From Streptomyces sp. Sge12 (lineage in GTDB: Bacteria > Actinomycetota > Actinomycetes > Streptomycetales > Streptomycetaceae): DNA of 64,000 nucleotides. Below, one piece after another: positions 8,441-16,347 of the stretch (position 1 is the first letter of the stretch; every line of letters starts with the position of its first letter). The stretch covers positions 3,224,001 through 3,288,000 of the forward strand of contig NZ_CP020555.1 in the NCBI RefSeq assembly GCF_002080455.1, given 5' to 3'. The position numbers were made by a program, and so were the translations under genes. The notes under the pieces were generated by a model, which worked only from the letters and a program-made list of their open reading frames with translations, was not told where the DNA came from and ran no database searches.

Positions 8441-9139
8441 ATGGGTACGCGGATCGGGACACGGGCGGCGGTGCTGGGCGGGGCGGCCGCGCTGGCACTG
8501 CCGTGGGTGGTGGCGGGCGGCGGGCCGGCGCAGGCCGCCGCCTCCTGCACCCTCACGACGGGGCCGTACCAGCGGCAGGTCGAGCAGTTCCTCGGGCGGC
8601 CGGTGGACGGGAAGCAGTCGGCGGCCGACTGCACGGCGATCCGGTCCTTCCAGGCGAGCCACGGGATCACCCCGACCCAGGGCTATGCCGGACCGCTGAC
8701 CTGGCAGACGATGAGCACGATGCTGGCCCAGCGGGCGGCCGGCAGCACCCCGAACAGGGCGGGCGACTGCCCGGTGAACCGGGGGCGGATCGCCTGCGTG
8801 GACCTGACGCGGCAGCTGAGCTGGGTCCAGGACGGCGCCACCCTGAAGTACGGGCCCGTTCCGGTCCGCACCGGCAAGGACGGCACGGAGACCCGGACCG
8901 GCCTGAAGAAGATCTACTACCGCAGCATCGACCACTGGTCGACGCTCTACAACGTCTCGATGCCGTACGCGCAGTTCTTCGACGGGGGCATCGCCTTCCA
9001 CTCGACGACCAAGAGCATGTGGAACCCGCCCGGTTCGGGCGGCTGCGTGAACATGCGGCCCGCCGACGCCAAGGCGTACTGGACCCTGCTGGGGAATGGC
9101 GAGGACGTCTACGTGTACGGCCGCAAGCCCGGCACCTAG
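8441..9139 (+). CDS. Secreted L,D-transpeptidase with peptidoglycan-binding domain
   Basis: Periplasmic/cell-wall enzyme that forms 3-3 crosslinks. The 232-aa precursor begins at the ATG with GGAGG 6 bp upstream rather than at the upstream GTG. A Sec signal peptide (RTRAAVLGG-type core then AQAAA, about 1-34) is followed by a peptidoglycan-binding_1-like module (about 45-95, FQASHGITPTQGYAGPLTWQ) and a YkuD catalytic domain with the catalytic motif HS..(x)..PGSGGCVNMR near the C-terminus (Cys in GGCVN). Its stop codon overlaps that of the convergent MFS gene in a shared CTAG. A second, lipoprotein-type paralogue lies at 31298. Confidence 0.9.
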   Translation: MGTRIGTRAAVLGGAAALALPWVVAGGGPAQAAASCTLTTGPYQRQVEQFLGRPVDGKQSAADCTAIRSFQASHGITPTQGYAGPLTWQTMSTMLAQRAAGSTPNRAGDCPVNRGRIACVDLTRQLSWVQDGATLKYGPVPVRTGKDGTETRTGLKKIYYRSIDHWSTLYNVSMPYAQFFDGGIAFHSTTKSMWNPPGSGGCVNMRPADAKAYWTLLGNGEDVYVYGRKPGT

Positions 9140-10503
9140 GCGGTGTCCTGCCGGCGCGCGGCGGCCGCGGCGGCGGGCGGGGGCGGGGTGCCGAGCCGCT
9201 CCAGCCGCCGCAGGCTGGCCCGGCGTTGGACGAGGGACAGTCCCGCCACCCCCGCCCCGAGGGCCAGCCAGCCTGCCGGGCCGGCCACCATCACCGCGCC
9301 GGTGAGCAGCAGCGGGCCCGCGGACTTCTGGACGGACTGGGCCATGCCGGCCACCCCGAGGTAGGAGGCGCGCGCCCGCCGCGGCGCGAGGGAGACGGCC
9401 AGTTCCCAGGAGCTCACCGAGCGCATCAGTTCCGCCGCGGTGGCCAGTACCGCCGCGGCGAGCAGGGCGGCCGAGGCGGCCAGGACCCCGCCGCCGGGTG
9501 CGGCGGCGAGGAAGACGCAGCAGGCGAGGGTCATCAGGCCGTACAGGGCGACCGCGTCCGCCGCACCGCGGGGGCCCTGGACCCGCGCCGAGACCCGTAG
9601 CTGCAGGACGACGACGAGCACGGTGTTGATGACCAGGAAGGCCGGGATCAGCGCGTGCGGGGCGGCGGTGTGGGCGACCAGCCACAGCGGCAGGCCGACG
9701 CCGAGGATCGAGTCGTCCAGGTGCATCGGGATGTCCAGCAGGACGAACCGCAGGTAGCCGCGGTCCCGCCAGGGGCCCGGGCCGCCCGGACCGCCCGCAC
9801 CGCCCGGTCCGGTCTCCGCGGCCGCCGGGTCCGGGTCCGCGTCCTCGGGCCGTGCGGCGGTCACCGACCCGTGGCCGGCCGGCTCCCGGGTGCGCCACAC
9901 CAGGGCGGCGGCCACCAGGAACGACAGCGCGTCGGCCAGGATCAGCACGTGGTAGGCGCCCCGGGTGCCGACGGCGAGTCCGATGGCGGCGAGTCCCGCA
10001 CCGAGGGCGTAGCCGGCGTTCGCCGAGCTGCGCGACAGCGCCTGGTAGGTGGCGCGGCGCTCGCCCGCGACCCGGGTGGCGAAGAGCATCTCCAGCGTCT
10101 TGGCGCCCCGGTCTCCCAGGTGGGTGACGGCGAACAGGAGCAGCAGCACGCGGAAGTCGGTGACCGCCAGCAGGGCGCACAGGGCGCCCAGGCGGATCAG
10201 GTGGCAGCCGATCAGCAGGGTGCGGACCTGGAAGCGGTCGGCGAGGTGGCCCGCCAGCGGCGATCCGGCGATGCCCGCCACCCCGGCCGCGCCGAGCAGC
10301 AGGCCCAGCTGTCCGGCGTCGAGTCCGACGACGAAGGTGAAGTAGAGGACGGAGGACGCGGCCCACACGCCGGTGCCCGCGCGGTCCAGCGCCTGGGTGA
10401 GCAGCATGATCCGCGCGTCACGGCCGCCCGGCGGCCGGCGCAGTTGCGCCAGCAGCCCGGGCTCCCCCCGTCGTGGCTTGCGGATCTCCCCACCGCGCCG
10501 CAT
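9136..10503 (-). CDS. MFS transporter
   Basis: A 455-aa major facilitator protein (start at MRRGGEIRKP). The N-half carries the loop motif GHLADRFQVRTLL, with LLLGAAGVAGIAGSPLAGH just before it; the C-half is membrane-spanning with a glycine/proline-rich acidic cytoplasmic loop around residues 205-240. It resembles drug/macrolide-efflux-like MFS proteins (MefA/enterobactin-exporter type). The substrate is unknown. A long palindrome lies 33 bp upstream of the start, suggesting tight local regulation, perhaps shared with the divergent sigma factor gene. Confidence 0.85.
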   Translation of the reverse strand: MRRGGEIRKPRRGEPGLLAQLRRPPGGRDARIMLLTQALDRAGTGVWAASSVLYFTFVVGLDAGQLGLLLGAAGVAGIAGSPLAGHLADRFQVRTLLIGCHLIRLGALCALLAVTDFRVLLLLFAVTHLGDRGAKTLEMLFATRVAGERRATYQALSRSSANAGYALGAGLAAIGLAVGTRGAYHVLILADALSFLVAAALVWRTREPAGHGSVTAARPEDADPDPAAAETGPGGAGGPGGPGPWRDRGYLRFVLLDIPMHLDDSILGVGLPLWLVAHTAAPHALIPAFLVINTVLVVVLQLRVSARVQGPRGAADAVALYGLMTLACCVFLAAAPGGGVLAASAALLAAAVLATAAELMRSVSSWELAVSLAPRRARASYLGVAGMAQSVQKSAGPLLLTGAVMVAGPAGWLALGAGVAGLSLVQRRASLRRLERLGTPPPPAAAAAARRQDTA

Positions 10504-10535
10504 CCCAGTCCCCGTATCGACCGCGTCCACCCGTC

Positions 10536-10561
10536 CATGTATCTCGATGTCGAGATACATG
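10536..10561. promoter_or_regulatory. 26-bp perfect palindrome upstream of MFS gene
   Basis: Arms CATGTATCTCGA / TCGAGATACATG around a 2-nt centre. This is exactly symmetric over 24 bp, as expected for a dimeric repressor (MarR- or TetR-sized). It lies between the MFS start and the divergent sigma gene. No MarR or TetR gene is adjacent, so the regulator is unknown. Confidence 0.6.
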
Positions 10562-10581
10562 GGGAGCCTGCCGCAGATTAA

Positions 10582-10595
10582 TCTTGACGTCAAGA
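10582..10595. promoter_or_regulatory. 14-bp palindrome TCTTGACGTCAAGA
   Basis: A second perfect palindrome, related in sequence (TCTYGA...TCRAGA) to the one at 10536-10561. It is followed by a partial third copy (ACTTGACG, 10597-10604). These related sites suggest one regulator binding the shared MFS/sigma promoter region. Confidence 0.5.
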
Positions 10596-10710
10596 AACTT
10601 GACGACGACATATATGGTTCGCCGGACGCGCGCCCGGCGCTTCCGGCTGCCGTTGTCAGACCCCTCGGGTAGGTTCCGAAGGAGCGGAACTACCTGGGGG
10701 ACAGACGGAC

Positions 10711-11712
10711 ATGAGCGATCTCGCCACCACCGATATGGACCTCGACACGGCCATGGACCGGTACCGGGTCGAGCTCACCGGCTACTGCTACCGGATGCTC
10801 GGCTCGTCCTTCGACGCCGAGGACGCGGTGCAGGACACCTACATCCGCGCCTGGCGCAGCTACGACAAGTTCGAGGGCCGGTCCTCGCTGCGGTCGTGGC
10901 TCTACCGGATCGCCACCAACGTCTGCCTGGACCTGCTGAACGCGGGGAAGAAGCGGGCCCGCCCGATGGACCTCACCGCCCCCCAGCACCAGGCCTCCGC
11001 CGTGCTCAACGAGCGCCCCGAGGTGACCTGGCTGGAGCCGGTCCCGGACGGCAGGGTGCTGCCGCAGACCGCCGACCCGGCGGAGATGGCGCTGGCGAAG
11101 GAGTCCGTCCGCCTGGCCTTCGTCGCGGCGCTCCAGCACCTGCCCGCCAAGCAGCGTGCCGTGCTGATCCTGCGCGAGGTGCTGGCCTGGAAGGCCGACG
11201 AGGTGGCCCGGCTCCTGGAGACCACCACGGCCTCGGTGAACAGCGCCCTCCAGCGGGCACGGGCCACCCTGGCCGGACAGGCGCTGCGCGACAGCGAGCC
11301 GGCGGACCCGCTGGACGCGGACCAGGCGCAGCTGCTGGCCCGGTACCTCTCCGCCTTCGAGGCCTACGACATCTCGCGGCTCACCGCGCTGCTGCACGAG
11401 GACGCCGTGCTGTCGATGCCGCCGTTCGACCTGTGGCTCCAGGGCCACGAGGACATCGCGGCCTGGCACCTGAACCAGGGCATCGGCTGCAAGGGTTCCC
11501 GTCTCGTCCCGACGACGGCGAACGGCATGCCGGCCTTCGGCCAGTACCGTCCGCGCGAGGACGGGCGGCCGGGCCACACCCCGTGGGCGCTCCAGGTGCT
11601 GGAGATCTCAGACGGCAAGATCGTCGGGCTCAACGCCTTCCTGGACACCGCACGGTGGTTCCCGCTGTTCGGCCTCCCCGAGCAGCTCGACGAGGCCTAC
11701 GAGGTCCAGTAG
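10711..11712 (+). CDS. ECF sigma factor with C-terminal SnoaL-like domain (SigG-like)
   Basis: A 333-aa sigma-70-family factor. Region 2 spans about 15-78 (RMLGSSFDAEDAVQDTYIRA, then SSLRSWLYRIATNVCLDLL). Region 4 spans about 130-190 (LQHLPAKQRAVLILREVLAW...VNSALQRARATL). A SnoaL/NTF2-like domain follows (about 205-325, with SMPPFDLWLQGHEDIAAWH). This is the architecture of mycobacterial SigG-type ECF factors, in which the C-terminal domain rather than a separate anti-sigma protein is thought to control activity. A purine-rich GGGGGAC site precedes the ATG. Its 3' end overlaps a convergent STAS gene by about 105 bp. Confidence 0.9.
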   Translation: MSDLATTDMDLDTAMDRYRVELTGYCYRMLGSSFDAEDAVQDTYIRAWRSYDKFEGRSSLRSWLYRIATNVCLDLLNAGKKRARPMDLTAPQHQASAVLNERPEVTWLEPVPDGRVLPQTADPAEMALAKESVRLAFVAALQHLPAKQRAVLILREVLAWKADEVARLLETTTASVNSALQRARATLAGQALRDSEPADPLDADQAQLLARYLSAFEAYDISRLTALLHEDAVLSMPPFDLWLQGHEDIAAWHLNQGIGCKGSRLVPTTANGMPAFGQYRPREDGRPGHTPWALQVLEISDGKIVGLNAFLDTARWFPLFGLPEQLDEAYEVQ

Positions 11713-11976
11713 GGCCCGTAGGCCGGGCGCGGCCCCGGTCACCCGCAGCGGCCGCCCCCGGGCGGCCAGCCGGAGCCGGGCCAGCACCTCGACGGCGCCC
11801 AGCCCCGGCGCGGTGACGGCCCGCGCATCGCACTCCACCGCGCGCGCCCCGTCCTCGTAGAGCCGGGCCAGGCGCTCGCACAGCCCCGCCGCGTCGTGGG
11901 CGGTCGGTGCGGGTCCGGGCAGCACGAGTCTTTGGATCTCCACGAGAGGGTGACTGCCCCGGCCGCCGGAAGTCAT
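11608..11976 (-). CDS. STAS-domain protein (anti-sigma-factor-antagonist-like)
   Basis: About 122 aa read from an ATG at 11976; an internal GTG (start of VEIQRLVLP) is also possible. The pattern is that of a divergent STAS domain: VECDARAVTAPGLGAVEVLA (the conserved strand/loop, but with A-P where phosphorylatable antagonists have D-S-S/T) followed by AARGRPLRVTGAAPGLRALL and LVGLVELL. Streptomyces has many such solo STAS proteins. It overlaps the 3' end of the sigma factor gene on the opposite strand, which is unusual but tolerable for convergent genes. Without the usual Ser/Thr, phospho-switching is doubtful. Confidence 0.55.
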   Translation of the reverse strand: MTSGGRGSHPLVEIQRLVLPGPAPTAHDAAGLCERLARLYEDGARAVECDARAVTAPGLGAVEVLARLRLAARGRPLRVTGAAPGLRALLDLVGLVELLGEAEQREPPCGVQEGVEPDDLAV

Positions 11977-11999
11977 CGCAGGCCCCGCACAATGGCGCG

Positions 12000-12614
12000 A
12001 TGACGCACGCGAACCGGCCTGCCTACTGGGACCCGATGCCCACCGCACGGCGGCTGATGGAGAGCACCGCCCACTTCGAGCCCCGGATACTCAGGGGCCG
12101 CTGGGAGGACCGGAACTGGCGCAACGTGCCCGGCCCGTTCTACGCCGGTGCAACCGACGAGATGGCACTCGGTCGCTTGGACGCCCCCCACCACATCTGT
12201 TACGACGACGATCACGGCGGCGGCTTCGGCACGGTGTTCGTCTACCGCCAGCCGACCGACGAGGGTCAGGTCTTCGACGTGCTGTGCGGGGCCTCGCTGG
12301 ACCTGTACGAGGGCTACAACTGGGACGGCGACGACCACTGGACCGTGGAGGCCGTCCGCGCCTGGTGGGCGGACCGGGGCCGGGTGCGCGCATGGGCCGT
12401 CGACATCGCCGCCGACTGGGGCGCCGACACCCACCCCCACTGGGGCAGCAACAACGACCCCCGGTTCCTGGGCCACTACCACGACGCCGCGCAGGGCCAC
12501 CGGGACTTCATCGCCCACATCGACGACGGCCTGGAGTCCTACCTGCGCGGCTACCTGTTCTGGCTGGAACAGCGCCGGGAGCCGAGACCGGGCGAGGCCC
12601 TGCCGCGGCTCTGA
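12000..12614 (+). CDS. Conserved hypothetical protein, acidic, Trp/His-rich
   Basis: A 204-aa soluble protein with no signal peptide or membrane segment. It is rich in Trp, His and Asp (for example HHICYDDDHGGGFGTVFVYR, about 61-80, and WAVDIAADWGADTHPHWG), so metal binding is possible. I do not recognise a family or function. The codon pattern is normal for the chromosome. The start ATG is the only good one after the divergent STAS gene, which begins 23 bp away. It converges with the Uma2 gene, and both stop codons fall in a shared palindrome. Confidence 0.7.
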   Translation: MTHANRPAYWDPMPTARRLMESTAHFEPRILRGRWEDRNWRNVPGPFYAGATDEMALGRLDAPHHICYDDDHGGGFGTVFVYRQPTDEGQVFDVLCGASLDLYEGYNWDGDDHWTVEAVRAWWADRGRVRAWAVDIAADWGADTHPHWGSNNDPRFLGHYHDAAQGHRDFIAHIDDGLESYLRGYLFWLEQRREPRPGEALPRL

Positions 12615-12624
12615 TCCGGATCAG
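12611..12624. other. Palindrome CTGATCCGGATCAG spanning two convergent stop codons
   Basis: A perfect 14-bp palindrome covering the TGA of the 12000 gene and, on the other strand, the TGA of the Uma2 gene. It may act as a weak bidirectional stop signal, or simply reflect both genes ending in the same bases. Confidence 0.5.
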
Positions 12625-13211
12625 GGGCGGGGGAAGGTGGAGGTGTCGATCGCAAGGTTGAAGGGCTCGGGAAGTTTGACGGCCTCGCCGAACTTGCCCG
12701 ACCACAGCAGTCGGTACGTTCCGTTTCCGGGCTCGCCGTACAAATGGATCGCGGGCTCACCGGACGAGTGCGGGTCGATGAGCAGATACAGCGGGATACC
12801 GGCGGTGGCGTATCCGTGAAGCTTGGCGACGCGGTCGTTGACCGCGTTCGACTTCGAGGTGATCTCGACAACGAGTTCGGCGGCGGCTGCAGGAATGTAG
12901 TTGGCGTCCTCCAGGACTACCTGATCGTGGACCACGACCAGGTCCGGGATGAACAACCCACTACGGGAGGGGACGGCGACGTTCAGCGTCTGGTAGATCC
13001 CGCTGTCGTCCGGGACGACGGCCAACAGGGCCCGATGCACCTGGTGGGCGATGTAGTTGTGGTGGTTGACGGGCGGTGGTGCCACGGTGACGATCCCCTC
13101 GATGATCTCCACCTTGCAGCCCTCGGGCCAGTCCGTCTCCTCCCAGAGACGGACTAGGCCCTCCCAGCTGTCGCCGCCCCGCGGCTCCTGCTGGACGGTG
13201 AGTGCGCTCAT
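12621..13211 (-). CDS. Uma2-family (DUF820) restriction-endonuclease-fold protein
   Basis: A 196-aa protein of the Uma2/DUF820 family, which has the PD-(D/E)XK nuclease fold and is strongly expanded in Streptomyces and cyanobacteria. Recognisable blocks are KVEIIEGIVTVAPPP (about 33-47), the PDLVVV strand with the presumed metal Asp (about 90-95), and LVVEITSKSNAVNDRVAKL (about 113-131, supplying the E-x-S/K part), then YLLIDP. The biological role is unknown; it is not part of an evident restriction system here. It lies downstream of deoA on the same strand, but a strong hairpin separates them. Confidence 0.88.
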   Translation of the reverse strand: MSALTVQQEPRGGDSWEGLVRLWEETDWPEGCKVEIIEGIVTVAPPPVNHHNYIAHQVHRALLAVVPDDSGIYQTLNVAVPSRSGLFIPDLVVVHDQVVLEDANYIPAAAAELVVEITSKSNAVNDRVAKLHGYATAGIPLYLLIDPHSSGEPAIHLYGEPGNGTYRLLWSGKFGEAVKLPEPFNLAIDTSTFPRP

Positions 13212-13251
13212 GGTGTGCTCCTCAATCGGTTCGTCACCGATCCCAGCATGC

Positions 13252-13287
13252 CGAACGGGACCGGCGGGGGTCCACCGATCCCGTTCG
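13252..13287 (-). terminator. Terminator of deoA
   Basis: Inverted repeat CGAACGGGA / TCCCGTTCG with a GC-rich loop, about 20 bp beyond the deoA stop on the minus strand. Confidence 0.6.
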
Positions 13288-13307
13288 CCCGAAAGGGAAG
13301 CCGCAGG

Positions 13308-14585
13308 TCAGGCGATGCGGTCCAGGACGATCGGCGTGGCGGAGAAGGCCGTGCCCGCCGGGGCGATGTCGTACGTGCCCGCCAGGGAGGCGAGGGCGTA
13401 GTCGAACTTCTCCGGGGTGTCCGTGTGCAGGGTCATCAGCGGCTGGCCCGCCGTGACCGTGTCGCCCGGCTTCGCGTGCAGCTCGACGCCCGCGCCCGCC
13501 TGCACCGGGTCCTCCTTGCGCGCGCGGCCGGCGCCCAGGCGCCAGGCGGCGACGCCGACCCCGTACGCGTCCAGGCGGGTCAGGACGCCCGACGCGGGGG
13601 CCGTGACCACGTGCTGCTCGCGGGCCACCGGGAGGGTCGCGTCCGGGTCGCCGCCCTGGGCCGCGATCATCCGGCGCCAGTGGTCCATCGCGGAGCCGTC
13701 GGCCAGCGCCTTCGCCGGGTCGGCGTCCTTGATGCCCGCGGCGTCCAGCATCTCCTTGGCCAGCGCGATGGTCAGCTCCACGACGTCCGAGGGGCCGCCG
13801 CCGGCCAGGACCTCGACCGACTCGCGGACCTCGAGGGCGTTGCCGGCGGTCAGGCCGAGCGGGGTGGACATGTCGGTGATCAGCGCGACCGTCTTCACCC
13901 CGCTGTCCGTGCCGAGGCTGACCATCGTGTGGGCCAGCTCCTGCGCGTCCGCGAGGTTCTTCATGAAGGCGCCGCTGCCGACCTTGACGTCCAGGACGAG
14001 CGAGCCCGTACCCTCGGCGATCTTCTTGGACATGATCGAGGAGGCGATCAGCGGGATGGCCTCGACCGTGCCGGTGACGTCGCGCAGCGCGTAGAGCTTC
14101 TTGTCCGCGGGGGCCAGACCGTCGCCCGCCGCGCAGATGACCGCGCCGGTGGTGTCCAGGACGTGCATCATCTCCTCGTTGGAGAGCAGCGCGCGCCAGC
14201 CGGGGATGGACTCCAGCTTGTCGAGGGTGCCACCGGTGTGGCCGAGGCCGCGGCCCGAGAGCTGCGGGACGGCCGCGCCGCACGCGGCGACGAGCGGGGC
14301 GAGCGGGAGGGTGATCTTGTCGCCGACGCCGCCCGTGGAGTGCTTGTCCGAGGTCGGGCGGGAGAGGGAGTCGAAGTTCATGCGCTCGCCGGAGGCGATC
14401 ATCGCCGCGGTCCAGCGGGCGATCTCGGTCCGGTTCATGCCGTTGAGCAGGATGGCCATCGCCAGCGCCGACATCTGCTCGTCGGCCACGACACCGCGGG
14501 TGTACGCGTCGATGACCCAGTCGATCTGCTCGGGGCTCAGCTCACCGCGGTCCCGCTTGGTCCGGATGACGGAGATGACGTCCAT
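13308..14585 (-). CDS. deoA: Thymidine phosphorylase
   Basis: Phosphorolysis of thymidine (and deoxyuridine) to base plus deoxyribose-1-phosphate; pyrimidine salvage. 425 aa from the ATG at 14585, which carries AAGGAAG at proper spacing. The long upstream opening is not coding. The family signature SGRGLGHTGGTLDKLESIPG is present at about 110-129, and the phosphate-binding KHSTGGVGDK at about 82-91. Full length, with the pyrimidine-nucleoside phosphorylase C-terminal domain. It is separated from cdd by a hairpin and has its own palindrome (14599-14610), so it forms a separate transcription unit of the same regulon. Confidence 0.95.
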   Translation of the reverse strand: MDVISVIRTKRDRGELSPEQIDWVIDAYTRGVVADEQMSALAMAILLNGMNRTEIARWTAAMIASGERMNFDSLSRPTSDKHSTGGVGDKITLPLAPLVAACGAAVPQLSGRGLGHTGGTLDKLESIPGWRALLSNEEMMHVLDTTGAVICAAGDGLAPADKKLYALRDVTGTVEAIPLIASSIMSKKIAEGTGSLVLDVKVGSGAFMKNLADAQELAHTMVSLGTDSGVKTVALITDMSTPLGLTAGNALEVRESVEVLAGGGPSDVVELTIALAKEMLDAAGIKDADPAKALADGSAMDHWRRMIAAQGGDPDATLPVAREQHVVTAPASGVLTRLDAYGVGVAAWRLGAGRARKEDPVQAGAGVELHAKPGDTVTAGQPLMTLHTDTPEKFDYALASLAGTYDIAPAGTAFSATPIVLDRIA

Positions 14586-14598
14586 GAGGTGCTTCCTT

Positions 14599-14610
14599 CT
14601 ACGCGCATAG
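14599..14610. promoter_or_regulatory. Nucleoside-regulon palindrome, copy 2 (deoA)
   Basis: CTACGCGCATAG, 11 of 12 identical to the copies before add and the transporter ATPase, 13 bp upstream of the deoA ATG and abutting its ribosome site. Binding here would block initiation. Confidence 0.65.
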
Positions 14611-14645
14611 AGAGAGGGAGGAGAGGGGATCAGGGAACGGAAGTA

Positions 14646-14683
14646 CGACGGCCCTCCGCCCCGGCAGGGGCGAAGGGCCGTCG
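14646..14683 (-). terminator. Terminator of the nucleoside transporter-cdd operon
   Basis: Inverted repeat CGACGGCCCT...CCCC / GGGG...AGGGCCGTCG (one internal mismatch, GGCA loop), starting 7 bp past the cdd stop codon on the minus strand. Confidence 0.75.
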
Positions 14684-14689
14684 GCACGG

Positions 14690-15088
14690 CTATCTCAGGT
14701 GGTCGGGCCCGAAGGCCTGCGGCAGCATCGCCGCCAGCGGGAGGATCCCGTCGGGGGTCTCCACCAGCAGCTCGTCGCCGCCGAATTCGTACAGCAGCTG
14801 GCGACAGCGGCCGCACGGGACGAGGATCTCGCCCTTGCCGTCCACGCACGTGAAGTGCGTGAGGCGGCCACCGCCGGTGGCCTGGAGGGAGGAGACCAGC
14901 CCGCACTCGGCGCACAGGCCCAGCCCGTAGCTGGCGTTCTCGACGTTGCAGCCGGTCACGACGCGGCCGTCGTCCACCAGGGCGGCGACCCCGACCGGGA
15001 AGCCCGAGTACGGGGCGTACGCCCGGGTCATCGCGTCCCGGGCGGCCGTCCGCAGGGCTTCCCAGTCCACCGCCTGGCCGGAGGTCAC
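14690..15088 (-). CDS. cdd: Cytidine deaminase
   Basis: Converts cytidine/deoxycytidine to uridine/deoxyuridine. 132 aa, the typical homotetrameric size. Zinc and catalytic residues are visible: C-A-E at 59-61 (zinc Cys and proton-shuttling Glu) and P-C-G-R-C at 91-95 (two zinc Cys). GCNVENASYG (47-56) binds the ribose. The GTG start overlaps the stop of the upstream permease by 4 bp, so it is the last gene of the nucleoside-import operon and directly processes what the transporter brings in. Confidence 0.95.
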   Translation of the reverse strand: MTSGQAVDWEALRTAARDAMTRAYAPYSGFPVGVAALVDDGRVVTGCNVENASYGLGLCAECGLVSSLQATGGGRLTHFTCVDGKGEILVPCGRCRQLLYEFGGDELLVETPDGILPLAAMLPQAFGPDHLR

Positions 15089-16347
15089 TTGCCCTGGCCC
15101 TTGCGGTACGGCATGCCGTCCGCCTTGGGCATCCGCAGGCGCTGCGCCGACAGGGCGAGCACGAGCAGGGTGGTGACGTACGGAGCGGCGTCCACGAACT
15201 GGCTGGGCACCGAGTCGGTCGTCGCGTACCAGACGAACAGCAGCGCGGCGAAGACCGCCGAGATGCCGGCCTGGAGGTACTTCTTCCTGTAGAGCTGCCA
15301 GACGCAGACGAGCACCAGCACGATGGCGATCAGCAGCAGCAGCGCGTGGACGTTGGTGGCGCCACCGCGCAGCTTGAGGCTGTCGATGAAGCCGAAGAGG
15401 CCCGCACCCAGTGCCATGCCGCCCGGCATCCAGTTACCGAAGATCATCGCGGCGAGACCGATGTAACCGCGGCCGCCGGTCTGGCCCTCCTGGTAGATCG
15501 GGCTGGCGACGATCGACAGGAACGCGCCGCCGAGGCCGGCGAGGCCGCCCGAGACGATCACGGCGATGTACTTGTACTTGTAGACGTTGACGCCGAGCGA
15601 CTCCGCGGCGATCGGGTTCTCACCGCAGGAGCGCAGCCGCAGACCGAAGGTGGTCCGCCACAGCACCCACCAGGTGGCCGGGATAAGCAGCAGGGCGACG
15701 ACGGTCAGCAGCGACAGCTCGGTGACCAGGCCGCCGATGACGCCGGCGAGGTCGGAGACGAAGAACCAGTGCTTGGCCTGGAGCTCGGCCATCCAGTCGG
15801 ACAGCCCCGGGATCGTGATCTTGTAGATCGGTTCGACCTGCGGCGACTGCTTGGAGGAGCCGCCCGGCGCGTCCGCGAAGGTGAAGTTCGACAGGTACTG
15901 GGTGAAGCCCAGGGCCAGGATGTTGACCGCCACACCGGAAACGATGTGGTTGACGTTGAAGGTGATCGTGATGATCGCGTGCAGCAGGCCGCCGATGGCG
16001 CCGCCGATGATGCCGGCCATGACGCCGGTCCACGGACCCCACTGGTAACCGGCCCAGGCACCGAACCAGGTGCCGAGGATCATCATGCCCTCGAGGCCGA
16101 TGTTGACGACGCCCGCGCGCTCGGCCCACAGGCCGCCGAGACCGGCCAGGCCGATCGGCACGGCGAGCGAGAGGGCGCCGGAGACCTGGCCGACGGAGGT
16201 CAGGTCGTTGGCGCCGCTGATCAGGCGGACCAGCGAGACCAGCGCGAGGCCGGCCGCGATGATCAGCATGATCCAGGGCAGGGTCAGCTTCTTGCGGCCA
16301 CGCGTCGCGGGTGCCGCTTTCTTCGTGGAAACGGTGCTGGCGCTCAC
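15085..16347 (-). CDS. Nucleoside ABC transporter permease (second subunit)
   Basis: A 420-aa integral membrane permease of the BMP/RbsC-like ABC importer class (B. subtilis NupQ/YufQ type). A charged, Ala-rich cytoplasmic N-terminus (about 1-25) is followed by about 10 helices. The conserved block AERAGVVNIGLEGMMILGTW (about 95-114) and LRSCGENPIAAESLGVNVYK identify the family. GTG start, overlapping the previous permease by 4 bp (GTGA) and the next gene, cdd, by 4 bp. It works with the permease at 16344, the ATPase at 17456 and the lipoprotein at 19345. Confidence 0.93.
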   Translation of the reverse strand: MSASTVSTKKAAPATRGRKKLTLPWIMLIIAAGLALVSLVRLISGANDLTSVGQVSGALSLAVPIGLAGLGGLWAERAGVVNIGLEGMMILGTWFGAWAGYQWGPWTGVMAGIIGGAIGGLLHAIITITFNVNHIVSGVAVNILALGFTQYLSNFTFADAPGGSSKQSPQVEPIYKITIPGLSDWMAELQAKHWFFVSDLAGVIGGLVTELSLLTVVALLLIPATWWVLWRTTFGLRLRSCGENPIAAESLGVNVYKYKYIAVIVSGGLAGLGGAFLSIVASPIYQEGQTGGRGYIGLAAMIFGNWMPGGMALGAGLFGFIDSLKLRGGATNVHALLLLIAIVLVLVCVWQLYRKKYLQAGISAVFAALLFVWYATTDSVPSQFVDAAPYVTTLLVLALSAQRLRMPKADGMPYRKGQGK

